64,000 nt of DNA from Siphonodentalium dalli (taxonomy: Eukaryota; Mollusca; Scaphopoda; Gadilida; Siphonodentaliidae), in NCBI GenBank assembly GCA_032622095.1, contig CP136067.1, forward strand, positions 181,818,556-181,882,555, in the 5' to 3' direction. The position numbers were made by a program, and so were the translations under genes. How positions within the stretch are numbered: position 1 is the stretch's first letter; every line of letters begins with the position of its first letter. The notes below the pieces were generated by a model, which saw only the letters and a program-made list of their open reading frames with translations, was not told the origin of the DNA and made no database searches. Below, piece by piece: positions 10,731 to 22,086 of this stretch.

Positions 10731-11153
10731 ACGGGCATGGCTCATTCGAACCACCACATTGTTTTCCACGTAATTTGAAGCGACGGATACGATAGGTCGA
10801 TAAATAAACGAACTATTGATACACCGGATTCATATGCTCTGAAAAACACTTGCCAAAGTCACAGCCATTTTTCAGACGTTTTCAACTGTTCGCCAGAAGT
10901 CAGACAGACGCTCTTTATTGCTACCATATCAGGAATTGACTACCACGAAACCCTCTTTTCTGTTCCATGTCGCGCAAATGGCTGTTTTGTGTTGGGACCC
11001 AAACACCGTATTCACAGTTGTATTTTTCATTACTTCAGTGAGTCATTTTGGGTTACATAATGCTCGTAAAGGTAGTTCAGATATTTATCGACCTATTTTG
11101 ATACTGAGTAAAATTCAAAAAATGGGGCGCAAACCGTCATGTGGCTTTAAATA
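10731..11153 (+). repeat. Dispersed repeat family A, copy 2
   Basis: Aligns with 8218-8667 from ACGGGCATGGCTCATTCGAA to CATGTGGCTTTAAAT, with a small deletion near 11120. It abuts the family C element, which used the TTAA at its left end. Confidence 0.75.
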
Positions 11154-11159
11154 GCTAAA

Positions 11160-11480
11160 CGTTGTTCTTATATTCATTATTGGTAGTTTTCCAGTAACCG
11201 AATTTCGTGTGTTTTGAAATCATTGTTATGTAAACCAAACTGTTACAGCGATTAGTCAACAAACATCTCTAAACGTGTAGTAAGTTCAAATATTTTAGTC
11301 TGAATATAATTTTCAGAAAAAATTTACGTTTTGACATACTCCAATGTTTACCGCCAAGTTATGATTAAACTTTGGTGTCTTATTGGACTAATTGGACTTT
11401 TATTGGTAATTCCACTGTAACAGTAATGTTTACATAGCAATGGTTTTGATATATGAAATATCATTATTGGAGTTATTAAA
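11160..11480 (-). repeat. Dispersed repeat family F, copy 2
   Basis: Inverted relative to the copy at 6820-7145. Shared blocks include AGTCTGAATATAATTTTCAG, the TTATTGGACTAATTGGACTT region and CTGTAACAGTAATGTTTACA, ending with an ATTGGAGTTATTAAAA-type terminus. No coding capacity. Confidence 0.65.
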
Positions 11481-11909
11481 AGTACTCAATCCGATTCGAT
11501 GGTCCCCATATCATCAGATTCCAACAACAAATTTTTTTGAAATGCCGCTTCAGTTATCAGAATCGATTAATTGCCCAAAAATAAAATAATGCTAAACACC
11601 GTCAACTATAGTATAACATTGCCGAAAACATGTTATTTATCAACATTTTGTTCAACGAAATTTTGCCGGTTTGTCAAATATCTGACACAAAAACCCTCTT
11701 GATTTTAGAGTTATCCATCTTCATCCGCAATTTGGTCCGAGATCGTCTTCTCGTCGACTGTTTACTGGACCACCAACAATTATCGGTGTTGAAAAATATT
11801 AGACTTCAAAAATCGATATCTGATCACTCTGTGCTATGATGGATGGGTTCATCGACTCGAATAAAATATCTGTTACCCCCGAAGCCAAATAAATTGTAAT
11901 TTGCCAGCG
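11481..11909. other. No feature recognised
   Basis: Short open frames only. No repeat partner seen within the window. Confidence 0.3.
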
Positions 11910-12309
11910 TTAACCCTTTACCCAACAGAAGGGCCCTGTGCCAATGCATTCTCTTATATATGCGAGTCGACCATAGGTCGCCTCGCATATATAAGAGAAT
12001 GCATTGGCTTAACACATTAAAAATTATAAAATTGTTAAAGAATGTAAGAAAAAATGGTAAAAAGTGTTAAAAACAGATTTTATTTAGGCCAATGCATTCT
12101 CTTATATATGCGAGGCGACCTATGGTCGACTCGCATATATAAGAGAATGCATTGGCACAGGGCATAACTGTAACTATCACAATGTGGTCAAGGAGCCGGT
12201 TCCAATGATATCCATATTTGTATGGTTCTATTGAGACAGACCGAAGATATTTTAGGCTGTTGAAGCTTTATTTGGCCGGTTTTGGCCGGTTTGTTGGGTA
12301 AAGGGTTAA
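11910..12309 (+). mobile_element. Family C: 400-bp piggyBac-like MITE, copy 2
   Basis: Exactly 400 bp including both TTAA sites and differing from copy 1 at only a few positions (for example GCATT for CCATT in the first palindrome). Same direction as copy 1 and 1.2 kb from it. Near-identity implies recent mobilisation or local copying. Confidence 0.93.
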
Positions 12310-13196
12310 TGCGGATTATGCATCTTTGATAATGAAAATAAGAACACAGTCTAACCATTTTTCATGTACTTGTTCATGATAGTTGTTTTACACATTTTTA
12401 TTAAAAGAATTTGTATTTCTTATGAACCCAATTCGAAGGTTCCGAGTCTCTTTGTGTTTACCGTATCGTGAGTATCAAGGAAAGCACTTTATGCATTCGC
12501 ATAATGAACGCAGACAGATAGTTATTGCGAATAGGGGACTACGTCACAATAATTTGTGTTCTTTATACTCGTTGTCATTTTTCCCTATTCGTTATTACGA
12601 TTACAGGTTGCTAAATTTTCAACAAAACTCACAAATACATCACATAGTAATAAGTTCGCGATCGTTTCTTAGCTCCTCAATGTGGGAGATGACTCTGAGA
12701 TTATGTCCTTAAATTGTGATCGTCATGTGGCCTTAATTTTTTTTATCTATTAGTGGCAATCAAATAATTCCTTGTCGTGAAACACGAGACGCTTGCAAAA
12801 CACAAAGCGCTAAGCTATATATGACCTGATAACAGCATATTTAAGTACAAAATAATCACGGCACGCAGTCCCGTAATCCCCTTACAGCGAGTAGCAAGCA
12901 CGATTGTCTCACAAACCGATTAGATGTCGTCATTTCTGCGAAAAAGGTTTTGGGACCGTCCTGGCTACATGTATTCGTAACAATTATCTGTCGTTCAAAA
13001 GGCGAAAGGTCTCTATTATATCACGGTGAAGAAACGCAGGGACCAGATTTGTATTATACGTACAGCTTATGCAGTCCGCGTATGCATGCGTTTACAAAGT
13101 ACATGTATTACTTATATCGGTGAATTTAACTGAATAGTGAGTACCCAGGTAATGTTTATTCAACAAATATTCAAGTAACCAATAATTCCAGCTACC
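12310..13196. repeat. Second copy of the 7990-8215 sequence plus unassigned DNA
   Basis: 12475-12790 repeats the segment found at 7990-8215 and 8668-8760 but without the intervening family A block: the text passes from GGGAGATGACTCTGAG straight to TTAAATTGTGATCGTCATG. This acts as an approximate empty site for family A. The remainder to 13196 is unrecognised. Confidence 0.5.
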
Positions 13197-13692
13197 ACGG
13201 TGGGGAATCACGTGGTTTCGAGGTTGGTGAGTACCACGCATTCAAAATGACAGAGGAGAGTGGAAACGCACAAAAGCATAATATAAGGAACTGACACAAA
13301 ACATAGCATTTTGACTGTTACGAGCATATACTAGTTTATTTTTGAAACAAGTTGATACCTTATTTGTTCGGAAATACTTAGTGGTTTTCTGCAACATTCT
13401 GACCAAAGTTGCCAGTCGGAGGTGCATGGAATACACCAGTCCATACATCTTGGAGAATCCTTCGACTGACGACTTTGGTCAGAATGTTATAGAGCAAATA
13501 ATTGTGAAATTTGACACAAATGGGATATCAGCTTGTTTTCAAAATAGTATAGCATCTGCTCTTAGGTGACAAAATACTATGTAATATGTCATATCTTAGT
13601 TTATTACCTTATTCCTCGTTTCTGGTCGCGTTTTCGATCGCCTCGGCCACTTTGAATGCATGATATACTCATCAACGTGATTCCCCACCGTG
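13197..13692. repeat. Nested inverted-repeat element
   Basis: Outer ends CCACGGTGGGGAATCACG near 13196 and its reverse complement near 13675. An inner stem pairs AACATTCTGACCAAAGT at about 13393 with ACTTTGGTCAGAATGTT at about 13473. No ORF of note. Foldback/MITE-like. Confidence 0.65.
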
Positions 13693-13705
13693 GCTTCGCG
13701 AGTGT

Positions 13706-14300
13706 ACAATTTCAGAAAACACCACGTCTGAACAACCACATAATACGCCACGATTAGATAGCGAAGATACTTAATCGGGGTTAGATAGCGATTGATATTA
13801 AATCGCAGTAACGAGTGCCACGCGATGTTAGGATTGCATTTCGACATGAGTATTCTGAGTTAATCGGAATGGTGATAACTCTATATAGAAGGGTGATAAC
13901 TTTATACGTAATATGACGAAATAACGGAGATTTGTATGAAATAATTTACAACACCACAAGTTATCAAATTTGGTCGCAAATAAGTCAATTATCCTATAGG
14001 ATGGGTGGACTTGGTGGTAGTTAGGGGAACGCTCTTTAAAAGAAGTGACCAACTTTGGTCGGATTATCAAATTATCATATTGGGTGGGTGGGTTTGGTGG
14101 AAGATAGGGAAACGCTCTTTAAAAGCACTTCAAATATATGTTATTTCGTCAATAAATGTAACCTCAATCCTAATCTCGCGTGGCACGTGTTATTGCGATT
14201 GAATATCAATCGCTATCTAATCGTGAACCCAGATTAGCTATCTTTCGCTATCGAATCGTGCCCGTATTGGCGAGAACTACGCACATGAAATTGTAAACGA
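13706..14300. repeat. Foldback element with ~100-bp arms and duplicated core
   Basis: Arms about 13706-13840 and 14153-14300 are reverse complements. Landmarks are CGATTAGATAGCGAAGATA, TTAGATAGCGATTGATAT and GTGCCACGCGA. The core carries an ~81-bp direct duplication, each half ending in AACGCTCTTTAAAAG (14029 and 14110). Confidence 0.75.
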
Positions 14301-15418
14301 ATACTCCTCATTTTGGGACGATTTTTAGCCGATAAACAAATGGCATTGGTTCGTCTAATGATAATCACTGCGTAAAATTGATACGTAAACATGAGTGTTG
14401 CCAATATGGATACATTATTTTTTAAATACCTACTTTATTCTGTATTCTTATTCCACCAACACAGCCGTGTGATCCACATAAAATCCAAGATTTGTTTCAT
14501 ACCATGACCGATGTGACAGTGATTTATCAAACTACCTTACTTCCTTACACATCACAGGTTTACTATACCATATAACTATCTGCATGAGTTGATTTAGCAT
14601 ACCACCCCCATTTTACTATAACAATCTCATGCATGCGAAACGTACTCAAAATCGTGTATTAATGTTTTCTCAATTATGGCTGTTAAATTACGACTTGGGT
14701 GAAATTTAATATATCTATGCGTGACATCTGAGTTTCTTATGACTCGCGGGCATGTAGAGGTGTAGTGCACATATACAAAGAATAATCACTTTAGCAATCA
14801 TGCAGATGAACTTTGAATGACTCAAATGGATTTATACGGTTGCTGTTTTGCAAACCAGATATTTAAATCTTATATCTTGTAAGCCGGGTTAAAATTGGAC
14901 AAGATATCCCTCTCAAAGTGTAGATTAACATTTAATTTAGTAATAAGGGAATTCCGCATATTTCAGTTTGTACAAAATGGCAAAAATAATTCACATTTGG
15001 CAAAAAATATTTTCATTTGGCAAAAGTTTTGGCAAGTTACTTTTTTAATTCCTCAAGAAATTTGAAAAATATTGGTCAATCAATACTATTAATTTCAGGA
15101 AACTCTTAGAACATAATTATATTAGTGCTGTTTTATAAGGTTTAGGGAAAGTTAACAGCTCTATTAAGATGCAGTTAATCTCATATCATTAATACTGATG
15201 GTTGGGGGGATTACTAATCCTCCTGTGATGTGCCCGTCTAATGGAGAAACCCTCCTAGCATTGTATTGTTCGGTGATTGGCTTAAGATAAACCACAATAG
15301 AGATGCGAGTACAATTAAACATTGACTAACTGTTTTTCTATCGATATCAAAAGTCGTCAAACCACGAGTGTCGAAACATAATACTTAAGGTTGCAGAAAA
15401 TGATACAATCAGGGATAG
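14301..15418. other. No feature recognised
   Basis: 1.1 kb of AT-rich DNA without a credible open frame, RNA gene or repeat partner. A short GGCAAAA-rich stretch near 14980-15030 is low complexity. Confidence 0.3.
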
Positions 15419-15439
15419 CAATTGGCAATTGCTACGCGG

Positions 15440-15474
<35 letters not shown>

Positions 15475-15481
15475 TACGCAG

Positions 15482-15537
<56 letters not shown>

Positions 15538-15558
15538 CCGCGTAGCAATTGCTAATTG

Positions 15559-15655
<97 letters not shown>

Positions 15656-15658
15656 TAT
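15419..15658. repeat. TA-dinucleotide arrays inside an inverted repeat
   Basis: Four TA runs are separated by copies of TACGCGGACCCTATA. The first two copies are direct and the third is inverted (TATAGGGTCCGCGTA at about 15530), continuing into AGCAATTGC. The block can fold as a cruciform. It lies against the 3' side of a minus-strand LINE fragment, so the last TA run may have begun as that LINE's tail. Confidence 0.85.
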
Positions 15659-15730
15659 ATATTCGTTAATTGGGTATAATTTTCTCTATAGAGTGAGTTA
15701 TCATACATGATTCAACACAACGTAATTTGT

Positions 15731-16110
15731 CTAGTTTAGGTGTGATCTGGCCTCGAATAACCGGTTGACTACGTTGCAGATTTGGGAGCATATCTGAGCT
15801 GTGCTATTGGCTAATATATGTGTGAGTTGGTCCAATCTACTCATCAATCGAAAATTGATAAAATTGTCACCCATAATTTTAATGAGTTCATTCCGTATAG
15901 GAAGATATGTTGGGCAATCAATTAAGAAATTCCTCTCATCTTCGATGGCTTCGTCATTACACAGAACACACAATCTTCTGACTAAAGGAATCGGTGGCTG
16001 GGCGTGACGACCCTTTTCAATGGCAAGAGAATGATTACTTATTCTTAGACGCGTAAATGTTGAGCGGTCAGCTAGCGAAGCTGTATTTAAAAGATAAGGT
16101 TCTAGGACAA
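15731..16110 (-). mobile_element. LINE 3' ORF fragment with CCHC knuckle
   Basis: On the minus strand the frame reads FTRLRISNHSLAIEKGR and then a knuckle CVLCN...ERNFLIDCP with Cys-x2-Cys, ending at a TAG at 15731-15733. The usual His of the knuckle (DE-x-HF) is Asn here, a decay sign. It is the last ~125 residues of a LINE protein of the same general type as 5105-6104. The catalytic domain is absent. Confidence 0.75.
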
Positions 16111-16334
16111 AATCTCTTTTAAAAAGTCATTTGAGTCCGTACCTCCATACATCAAATATAGCGACTCTCGTTAGCGAAACCATTCTCGTTTGTTTATAAC
16201 TTTAATTTAGATTGTGTTATAGATACCGTTCTAATAAGTATCGTCGCGCGTTCTTTTTTAATAATTTGGATTAGCCCATAATGGCACAAACATGTACATG
16301 TAGTAATTTCGTAGGCGGAAGTGGAAGCGTGCGA

Positions 16335-16830
16335 TCAGTTGATGTTGTATACAGGTAGACAACAAAAACAGGTGAAATATCCATTCGCCACCTGGCGGCC
16401 GAGCGGACACGTCGCAGTGCTAATTGCATTGTCTATTGGTGCTGTTCCCGCTGACTGGCCCCGAGTGGCCTGTGAGTTGTGCGGTCGTCCTTCGGGACTG
16501 CTTTTGATCGACCGACTGCCCCTTCCCACTCGGCTGCGACGACTGGAGTACACCAGCCCTCGTCCACCGAAGATGCCGGTACTACAGCCCGGGAGAGGTA
16601 TGAGATACGCCCAAACCACCCCTCCCCCGCTGGAATGCTGACTGATGTCAACCAGACAGCTTCCGCCGACTTCGAGGGCGCATTCCATCAGGTCGGCCGC
16701 CGCACGCTTCGAGACGGAGCAGAGGTTACTGGAATCAACATCCATCGAAAAACAATTTAAAATAGCCGCAGAAATCACAGCCTTCGACGGCGCCAGTTCC
16801 CAGCCATCTCAACCAACAACAACAACCGAG
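16335..16830. other. GC-rich island with overlapping open frames
   Basis: Composition rises sharply here and open frames occur on both strands (147 codons on minus at 16335-16778; 106 and 93 codons on plus). Overlapping frames are expected in stop-poor GC-rich DNA. I recognise no domain in any of them. It could be a fragment of a promoter/CpG-rich exon or a transposon leader. Confidence 0.35.
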
Positions 16831-16849
16831 TGACACAAGAAAACAGCCA

Positions 16850-17464
16850 GTCTCGATTATTTTCATCTGCATCCTTCTCCTGTCACGTGTGATGTTATAC
16901 CATGCCCATGACCCCTTACACAATTTCTAAGTGGGTTGTAGGGAAGGGGTGCCGCCCCTTCCAAATCTTCCCTGGTTGTCCCCCAAATCCACAATAAAGG
17001 AAAGGTGATATTGAAACGAATTTTAGTTGCTGAACAACATATCAATAATATACTTGCCAAGTACGCCACACATATGCGGCGAGTGTAATCCACGTGTTTA
17101 CGATTTCCAGTTGTCATGCGGCTGGTATCCAAAACGCACCTTATGTCCACAGGAATGCAGGGACAATGTCACGCTCTAGCCAGTAAATAAAGCACAGTCT
17201 GAGGGAGTAACGATCTAAAGCAGGGAAGACGAGGGTCCATTCAGTGACAATTCAGCAGATCGATATTTCACGTATATCGTACGGGGACTTCCCGGTAACA
17301 CAATTGATCCACGGTGCGTTAATGAGATACACGATGCTTTCATTTATCATGACATGTTTACTGACGGCATGCACAGGGTCGGTCGATATTTAAGAAGTTG
17401 TATCGTACTAAGTCCAACTCCCCATTCAAAAGATAATGGCATGTCACGTCATGTCGCAGTTTTT
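16850..17464. other. No feature recognised
   Basis: Mixed-composition spacer with no reading frame or repeat I can support. Confidence 0.25.
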
Positions 17465-18230
17465 CAAGAGAGAGAGAGAGATATATCTTTATTACCTCCA
17501 AGTATAGGAGAGATCGATACACATGACATATAAGGCAGTGAGATATGTGTTCTGTTATGGTTTCTCTAACTCTAAAGTTACGCTATTTGAAGCGGCTCTT
17601 ATTGGGACGCAAGGCACTCGCAGGGGGTAAATGTGAAACATAATACAAGTTTGTGCAACCATTGTCAATAAAAAGAACAACACGAACAAGGAAAATATAT
17701 ATTTGTTTTCTTATCTTTCTTATTGAACTCTTCAATAAATATACACCGTGTGTTAAAGCATTTCTTATGTAAATATACATTACTGTTAAAGGGGGACTGT
17801 ACACTACCTCCAGCTCGAGCCATAAACTAATTTTCACAATTACCATAGTGGTTTGTGTCGTGCTGCACTTATCATCCCTGCATAAGTATGTATATATGTG
17901 TGTATGTATGCGTGTTTGGTTGTAAGTCTATGTGTGGCAGGATGAATGCTTGTTTGCGGTTGTGTTTATCGGATTATGTTTTGTGTATGGTGATTGGTTG
18001 TATGTATGCGCCTATGTGTGCATGTATATATCCTGCGTGTTCAGGTTTTGTCTCTAGTTTTCTTTTCATCTCTTCGATTGTAGCTGTACTCTTATTATCA
18101 ACTTATTATGTTTCTTTCTTTTTGTTTTCTCATTTAATTTTCTATGGTGATGGTTTTTGTGTTCAATGTATTCGTACAAAATTATATGTATAACTTTTCA
18201 ATATTGGAGGAAATAAAGATATATATATAT
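17465..18230. mobile_element. Two LINE-like 3' ends facing outward
   Basis: At 17465-17505 the minus strand reads TTGGAGGTAATAAAGATATA followed by a CTCT run. At about 18200-18230 the plus strand reads TTGGAGGAAATAAAGATATA followed by TATA repeats. Both look like the GGAGG-AATAAA-microsatellite 3' ends of LINEs, in opposite orientation. The 112-codon frame at 17855-18193 is Cys/Tyr-rich, TG-microsatellite-like sequence and is not a protein I can support. Confidence 0.5.
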
Positions 18231-18289
18231 AAATGGCTGGAGTTAGACTACAGTCGCACTAGCCATTTTCCTAGCCATCTAACAGTTGA

Positions 18290-18530
18290 GCACAATCTGA
18301 TCTAAATCACGAAGGTCTCTATCACAAAAGGTCAGAGCAAAGAAAATATTTCAGAAAACAGATTATATATTAAAAACCACATTGTATTTGCAATTGCATT
18401 TGGCGATGTTTGTTGATAAAATGACTTCCACTGTAACACGCAGTAATGTTTACATAACAATTGTTTCAACATGTGAAATATGTAATGGAGATTTATCAAT
18501 AATAAAAATAAAAACAAAGACAGTGTCAAA
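18290..18530 (+). repeat. Dispersed repeat family F, copy 3 (partial)
   Basis: Shares GATGTTTGTTGATAAAATGA, CAGTAATGTTTACATAACAA and TTTCAACATGTGAAATATG blocks with the other copies. The 5' part is diverged. Confidence 0.55.
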
Positions 18531-18659
18531 GTCTATCTATTTTTCCATGTGGCGGTGGTTGACGGTGGTTTTGCAAACCTTTTGTGATTTTCACATTTTA
18601 CCCATTGCGAGCTATAGTTCTTTAATTATGTCACACTTTCGTCTTCACTGTTTATATTA

Positions 18660-19879
18660 AGCTTAGTGGTAGTTATCACGTTCGCCCCGTTCCGGGGATA
18701 CAAAATAGCTCAACAGTCACACGCTTTAGATATAAGGGTTTCACCCCACCTTTTTTTGGTACGCCGAATTCAGGCAATTTTCAGACGATACGCGGGATTC
18801 CTAACATAAAAGGCGATATCGATGGTGACATTTGGTGGTATTTGATGGCCCGAATGGGGCTTTGTGTCCCTATTCGGGTTTCGTTATATTAATCGAGCGC
18901 TAATTTGCCAGACACACATTCAGATTAAACGCGTGGCATGCGGTCATCATTGTGTCGGAAAATAGAGTAATATGTAGCAATCAGGAATGGTATCTCTTAA
19001 TGCGGTACTTTGGCAGATTACTTCTGAGAAAAGTTATGAAAATAGATGGTATTGACGTGTCCTTATATATGCGCTCTATATATGTCTCGGAGACACTCAT
19101 TGATGTCATACAAATTGTTTTCCGGGCACGTATGCCGGGGTGGGTGGGTGGTCGATGGGACAAACAAACAATTTTTTCTGCAACTCAAATTTTTTTCCTG
19201 CAAGTTTTTGGACTGCTTTTGCAATGAGTTTGGCTTAAAACACCTTAAAATAAGAGAAATAATGTAATTCTAACTGCTAAACTGACTGCAGGCAGTTATC
19301 GCGTTGTATTTTGTTGCAAATTTTGAAATCCAAGCCAGCAGCCATGTTTTTTTGGCCGAATGACCCCAAAATGACTCGTTTCTATTTACATGTCAATGTT
19401 AACATCCGTGACAAATAGTATGCACATAAATTCATATACAGCTGTTTACAGTGAATCTCCCCCTCAAATATCTGTTTTAGTGTTAAAAGGGGGTGGGGTG
19501 GGTGTCCAAAAATGGTCGGAAAAAACTGCCGAAAACGGGAAAAAATTGGACGCGGGGGTGGGTAGGTCACAACAAGGGTCGAAAGGTAAAAATCAGCATA
19601 CGTGCCTGAAATATTTTTCCGACCACCCGGCCTCGTCAGAAGATCGGAGTGGAACATCAAAGAAGAACGTTCTGTGTTAGTCCTTTCCAGAGATGAATTT
19701 AAAGAGCGTTTTTATTAGTCGTATGACGAAAGTTTTTGTTTATGAGTATATAAGTTTTAAAGGGACGCAAAGCCTCCGGAGCGGGTTCATGCGATATAGC
19801 ATGAAATTCTGTTAAACAAGTCCATATATCATCATCAAGTACCTGGAAAAATAGATTGACTTTAGATATATTTTCATTA
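18660..19879. other. No gene; short hairpin and low-complexity stretches
   Basis: A small stem at about 18851-18880 (CCCGAATGGGGC paired with GTCCCTATTCGGG) and G-rich/A-rich stretches at 19490-19600. At about 19664 and 19699 there are two reverse AACGCTCTTT-like boxes 35 bp apart, as seen in families A and B. No ORF is credible. Confidence 0.4.
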
Positions 19880-20240
19880 AAAATAACTCTCCAATATTAA
19901 GATTTAGTCTATCAAAACCATTGTTATGTAAACATTACCGTCAGAGGGGAATTAGTGATAAAAAAGTCCATTTATCCCAATAAGATACCAATTTTTTTCA
20001 AAACTTAACGGTAAACATTGGAAAAGGTCAGAGCATTGAAACATATTCCGAAAATCATATTCAGACTAAACTGTTTGAAATTACTACACGATTAGATATG
20101 TCTTGTAACAAATCACTGTAATGGCTTGTTTACATAACTATAGTTTTATCAAGCGAAATTTATTTATTGACGAAGTATCAATAATGAATATAAAAACGTT
20201 TGATCTATTTCTCCATATTCTTCTTGGTGGTGGTGTTGTT
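19880..20240 (+). repeat. Dispersed repeat family F, copy 4
   Basis: Aligns with 6820-7145: AATAACTCTCCAATATTAAG, CATTGTTATGTAAACATTAC, CCCAATAAGATACCA, TTCAGACTAAACTGTTTGAA and ATCAATAATGAATATAA. The following text (TTTGGCACATTTACCCAC at about 20248) also recurs after other F copies near 7617, so the element may be longer than 320 bp. Confidence 0.65.
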
Positions 20241-20942
20241 AGTTATATTTTTGGCACATTTACCCACTCTGAGTGCCTTGTGTCACTACAGACCTATCTT
20301 GATCGTCGGAACGTGACATTTACTTTGTCAAATACACAATAATTATGAAAAAGGTGATGAAAGCATGAAACTTTCCAAATATATTCCGTATACACTACTG
20401 ATCATTGGAGGCATTCGCGGGAGGTCCTTCCTTAGCAACGGTTACTATGCAACTACCCGACAACGCAGAAGTGTACATATGACTGATATTATGACAATTT
20501 TAACAAACTAAACTATGTCATGTAGCCTTTTATGGTTAAACAAGTACACTAGTTGTTGTGAGTGTGGAACTGGCTGAAACATTACCACATTTTTTACTTA
20601 CACGGGTGGTAACGGTTGCTAGGGACATACCTATAATCGAAAATTGCACATATGACTGGTATTATGGAAGGTTTAACAAACGAAAATACGTCATGAAGCA
20701 TTTTTGTGGTAAAAATCGTTGTAATAGTTGTTGGTATGAATCTGACAGGACAATTACTATACGTCTTACTTACAGGGGTGGTAGGGACATTACCCAAAAT
20801 CGAAGAAATACACATAATGGATCATATTATGAGTTTTAACCAATTAAACTGTCTCATGTATCAAATTTGGTTTTCATACTGGTACAACGGTTGATAGGCA
20901 GCTACCTGAAATCTAAGAAATTCACATATGGTTAATATTATG

Positions 20943-22086
20943 ACAATTCTAACAAACTAAATTGCCTCACATAGAATTTATATTGTGAAAGAATCCATAA
21001 TAATTGTAATGGAAGCCTGACCAGAATATATAGCACACTTTAGTTCTTATGTGGGTAGTAACGGTTGTTAAGGAAGCACCCATCATTGAAAAAGTATTAT
21101 ATGGGTCTGAATGTTGCCAATTTAACTAACATAACTCTCTCATAGACATAATATATCACTCGTGTTATTCAAGAGTGTGACAATCTATAACCATAATATA
21201 AGTCACGACCGACATATCTAGATGTTTAGGTCACAGGCTCATATATATGAAGAGCATGGGTCCCCTTAATATGTTAGCAATGGACCCAGCCCACAATAGT
21301 TAGGCAAGTAATCAGACATATATATGTAGTCAAAAGAACAATGCCCGTATACATAGGCCACGAACCATGCCGCTACATATAAGCCATAATATCAGGTCCA
21401 TATATTTATATTGGACATGCACCCAAGTTGATATCGCTATATGCATGATCAGGCGTCTATAGATGGGCATGATTCATGCTATATGCTATCTAAGCTGCAT
21501 GGCCAAAGATTATGGCAATTCTAACAAACTAAATTGCCTCACATAGAATTTATATTGTGAAAGAATCCATAATAATTGTAATGGAAGCCTGACCAGAATA
21601 TATAGCACACTTTAGTTCTTATGTGGGTAGTAACGGTTGTTAAGGAAGCACCCATCATTGAAAAAGTATTATATGGGTCTGAATGTTGCCAATTTAACTA
21701 ACATAACTCTCTCATAGACATAATATATCACTCGTGTTATTCAAGAGTGTGACAATCTATAACCATAATATAAGTCACGACCGACATATCTAGATGTTTA
21801 GGTCACAGGCTCATATATATGAAGAGCATGGGTCCCCTTAATATGTTAGCAATGGACCCAGCCCACAATAGTTAGGCAAGTAATCAGACATATATATGTA
21901 GTCAAAAGAACAATGCCCGTATACATAGGCCACGAACCATGCCGCTACATATAAGCCATAATATCAGGTCCATATATTTATATTGGACATGCACCCAAGT
22001 TGATATCGCTATATGCATGATCAGGCGTCTATAGATGGGCATGATTCATGCTATATGCTATCTAAGCTGCATGGCCAAAGATTATG
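20943..22086. repeat. Perfect-looking 572-bp tandem duplication
   Basis: 20943-21514 is followed directly by 21515-22086, with no difference I could find. The duplicated unit contains the innermost arm unit of the foldback element plus the start of its core. Either a very recent duplication or an assembly artefact. Confidence 0.93.

Noticed and set aside
15422-15622. 66-codon Tyr-Ile repeat protein
   Set aside because: Translation of TA-dinucleotide arrays.
16335-16778. 147-codon minus-strand protein
   Set aside because: Overlaps several equally open plus-strand frames in GC-rich DNA and has no recognisable domain.
17855-18193. 112-codon Cys/Tyr-rich secreted or membrane peptide
   Set aside because: Derived from TG/TA-rich LINE-like 3' sequence ending in an AATAAAGATATATA tail.
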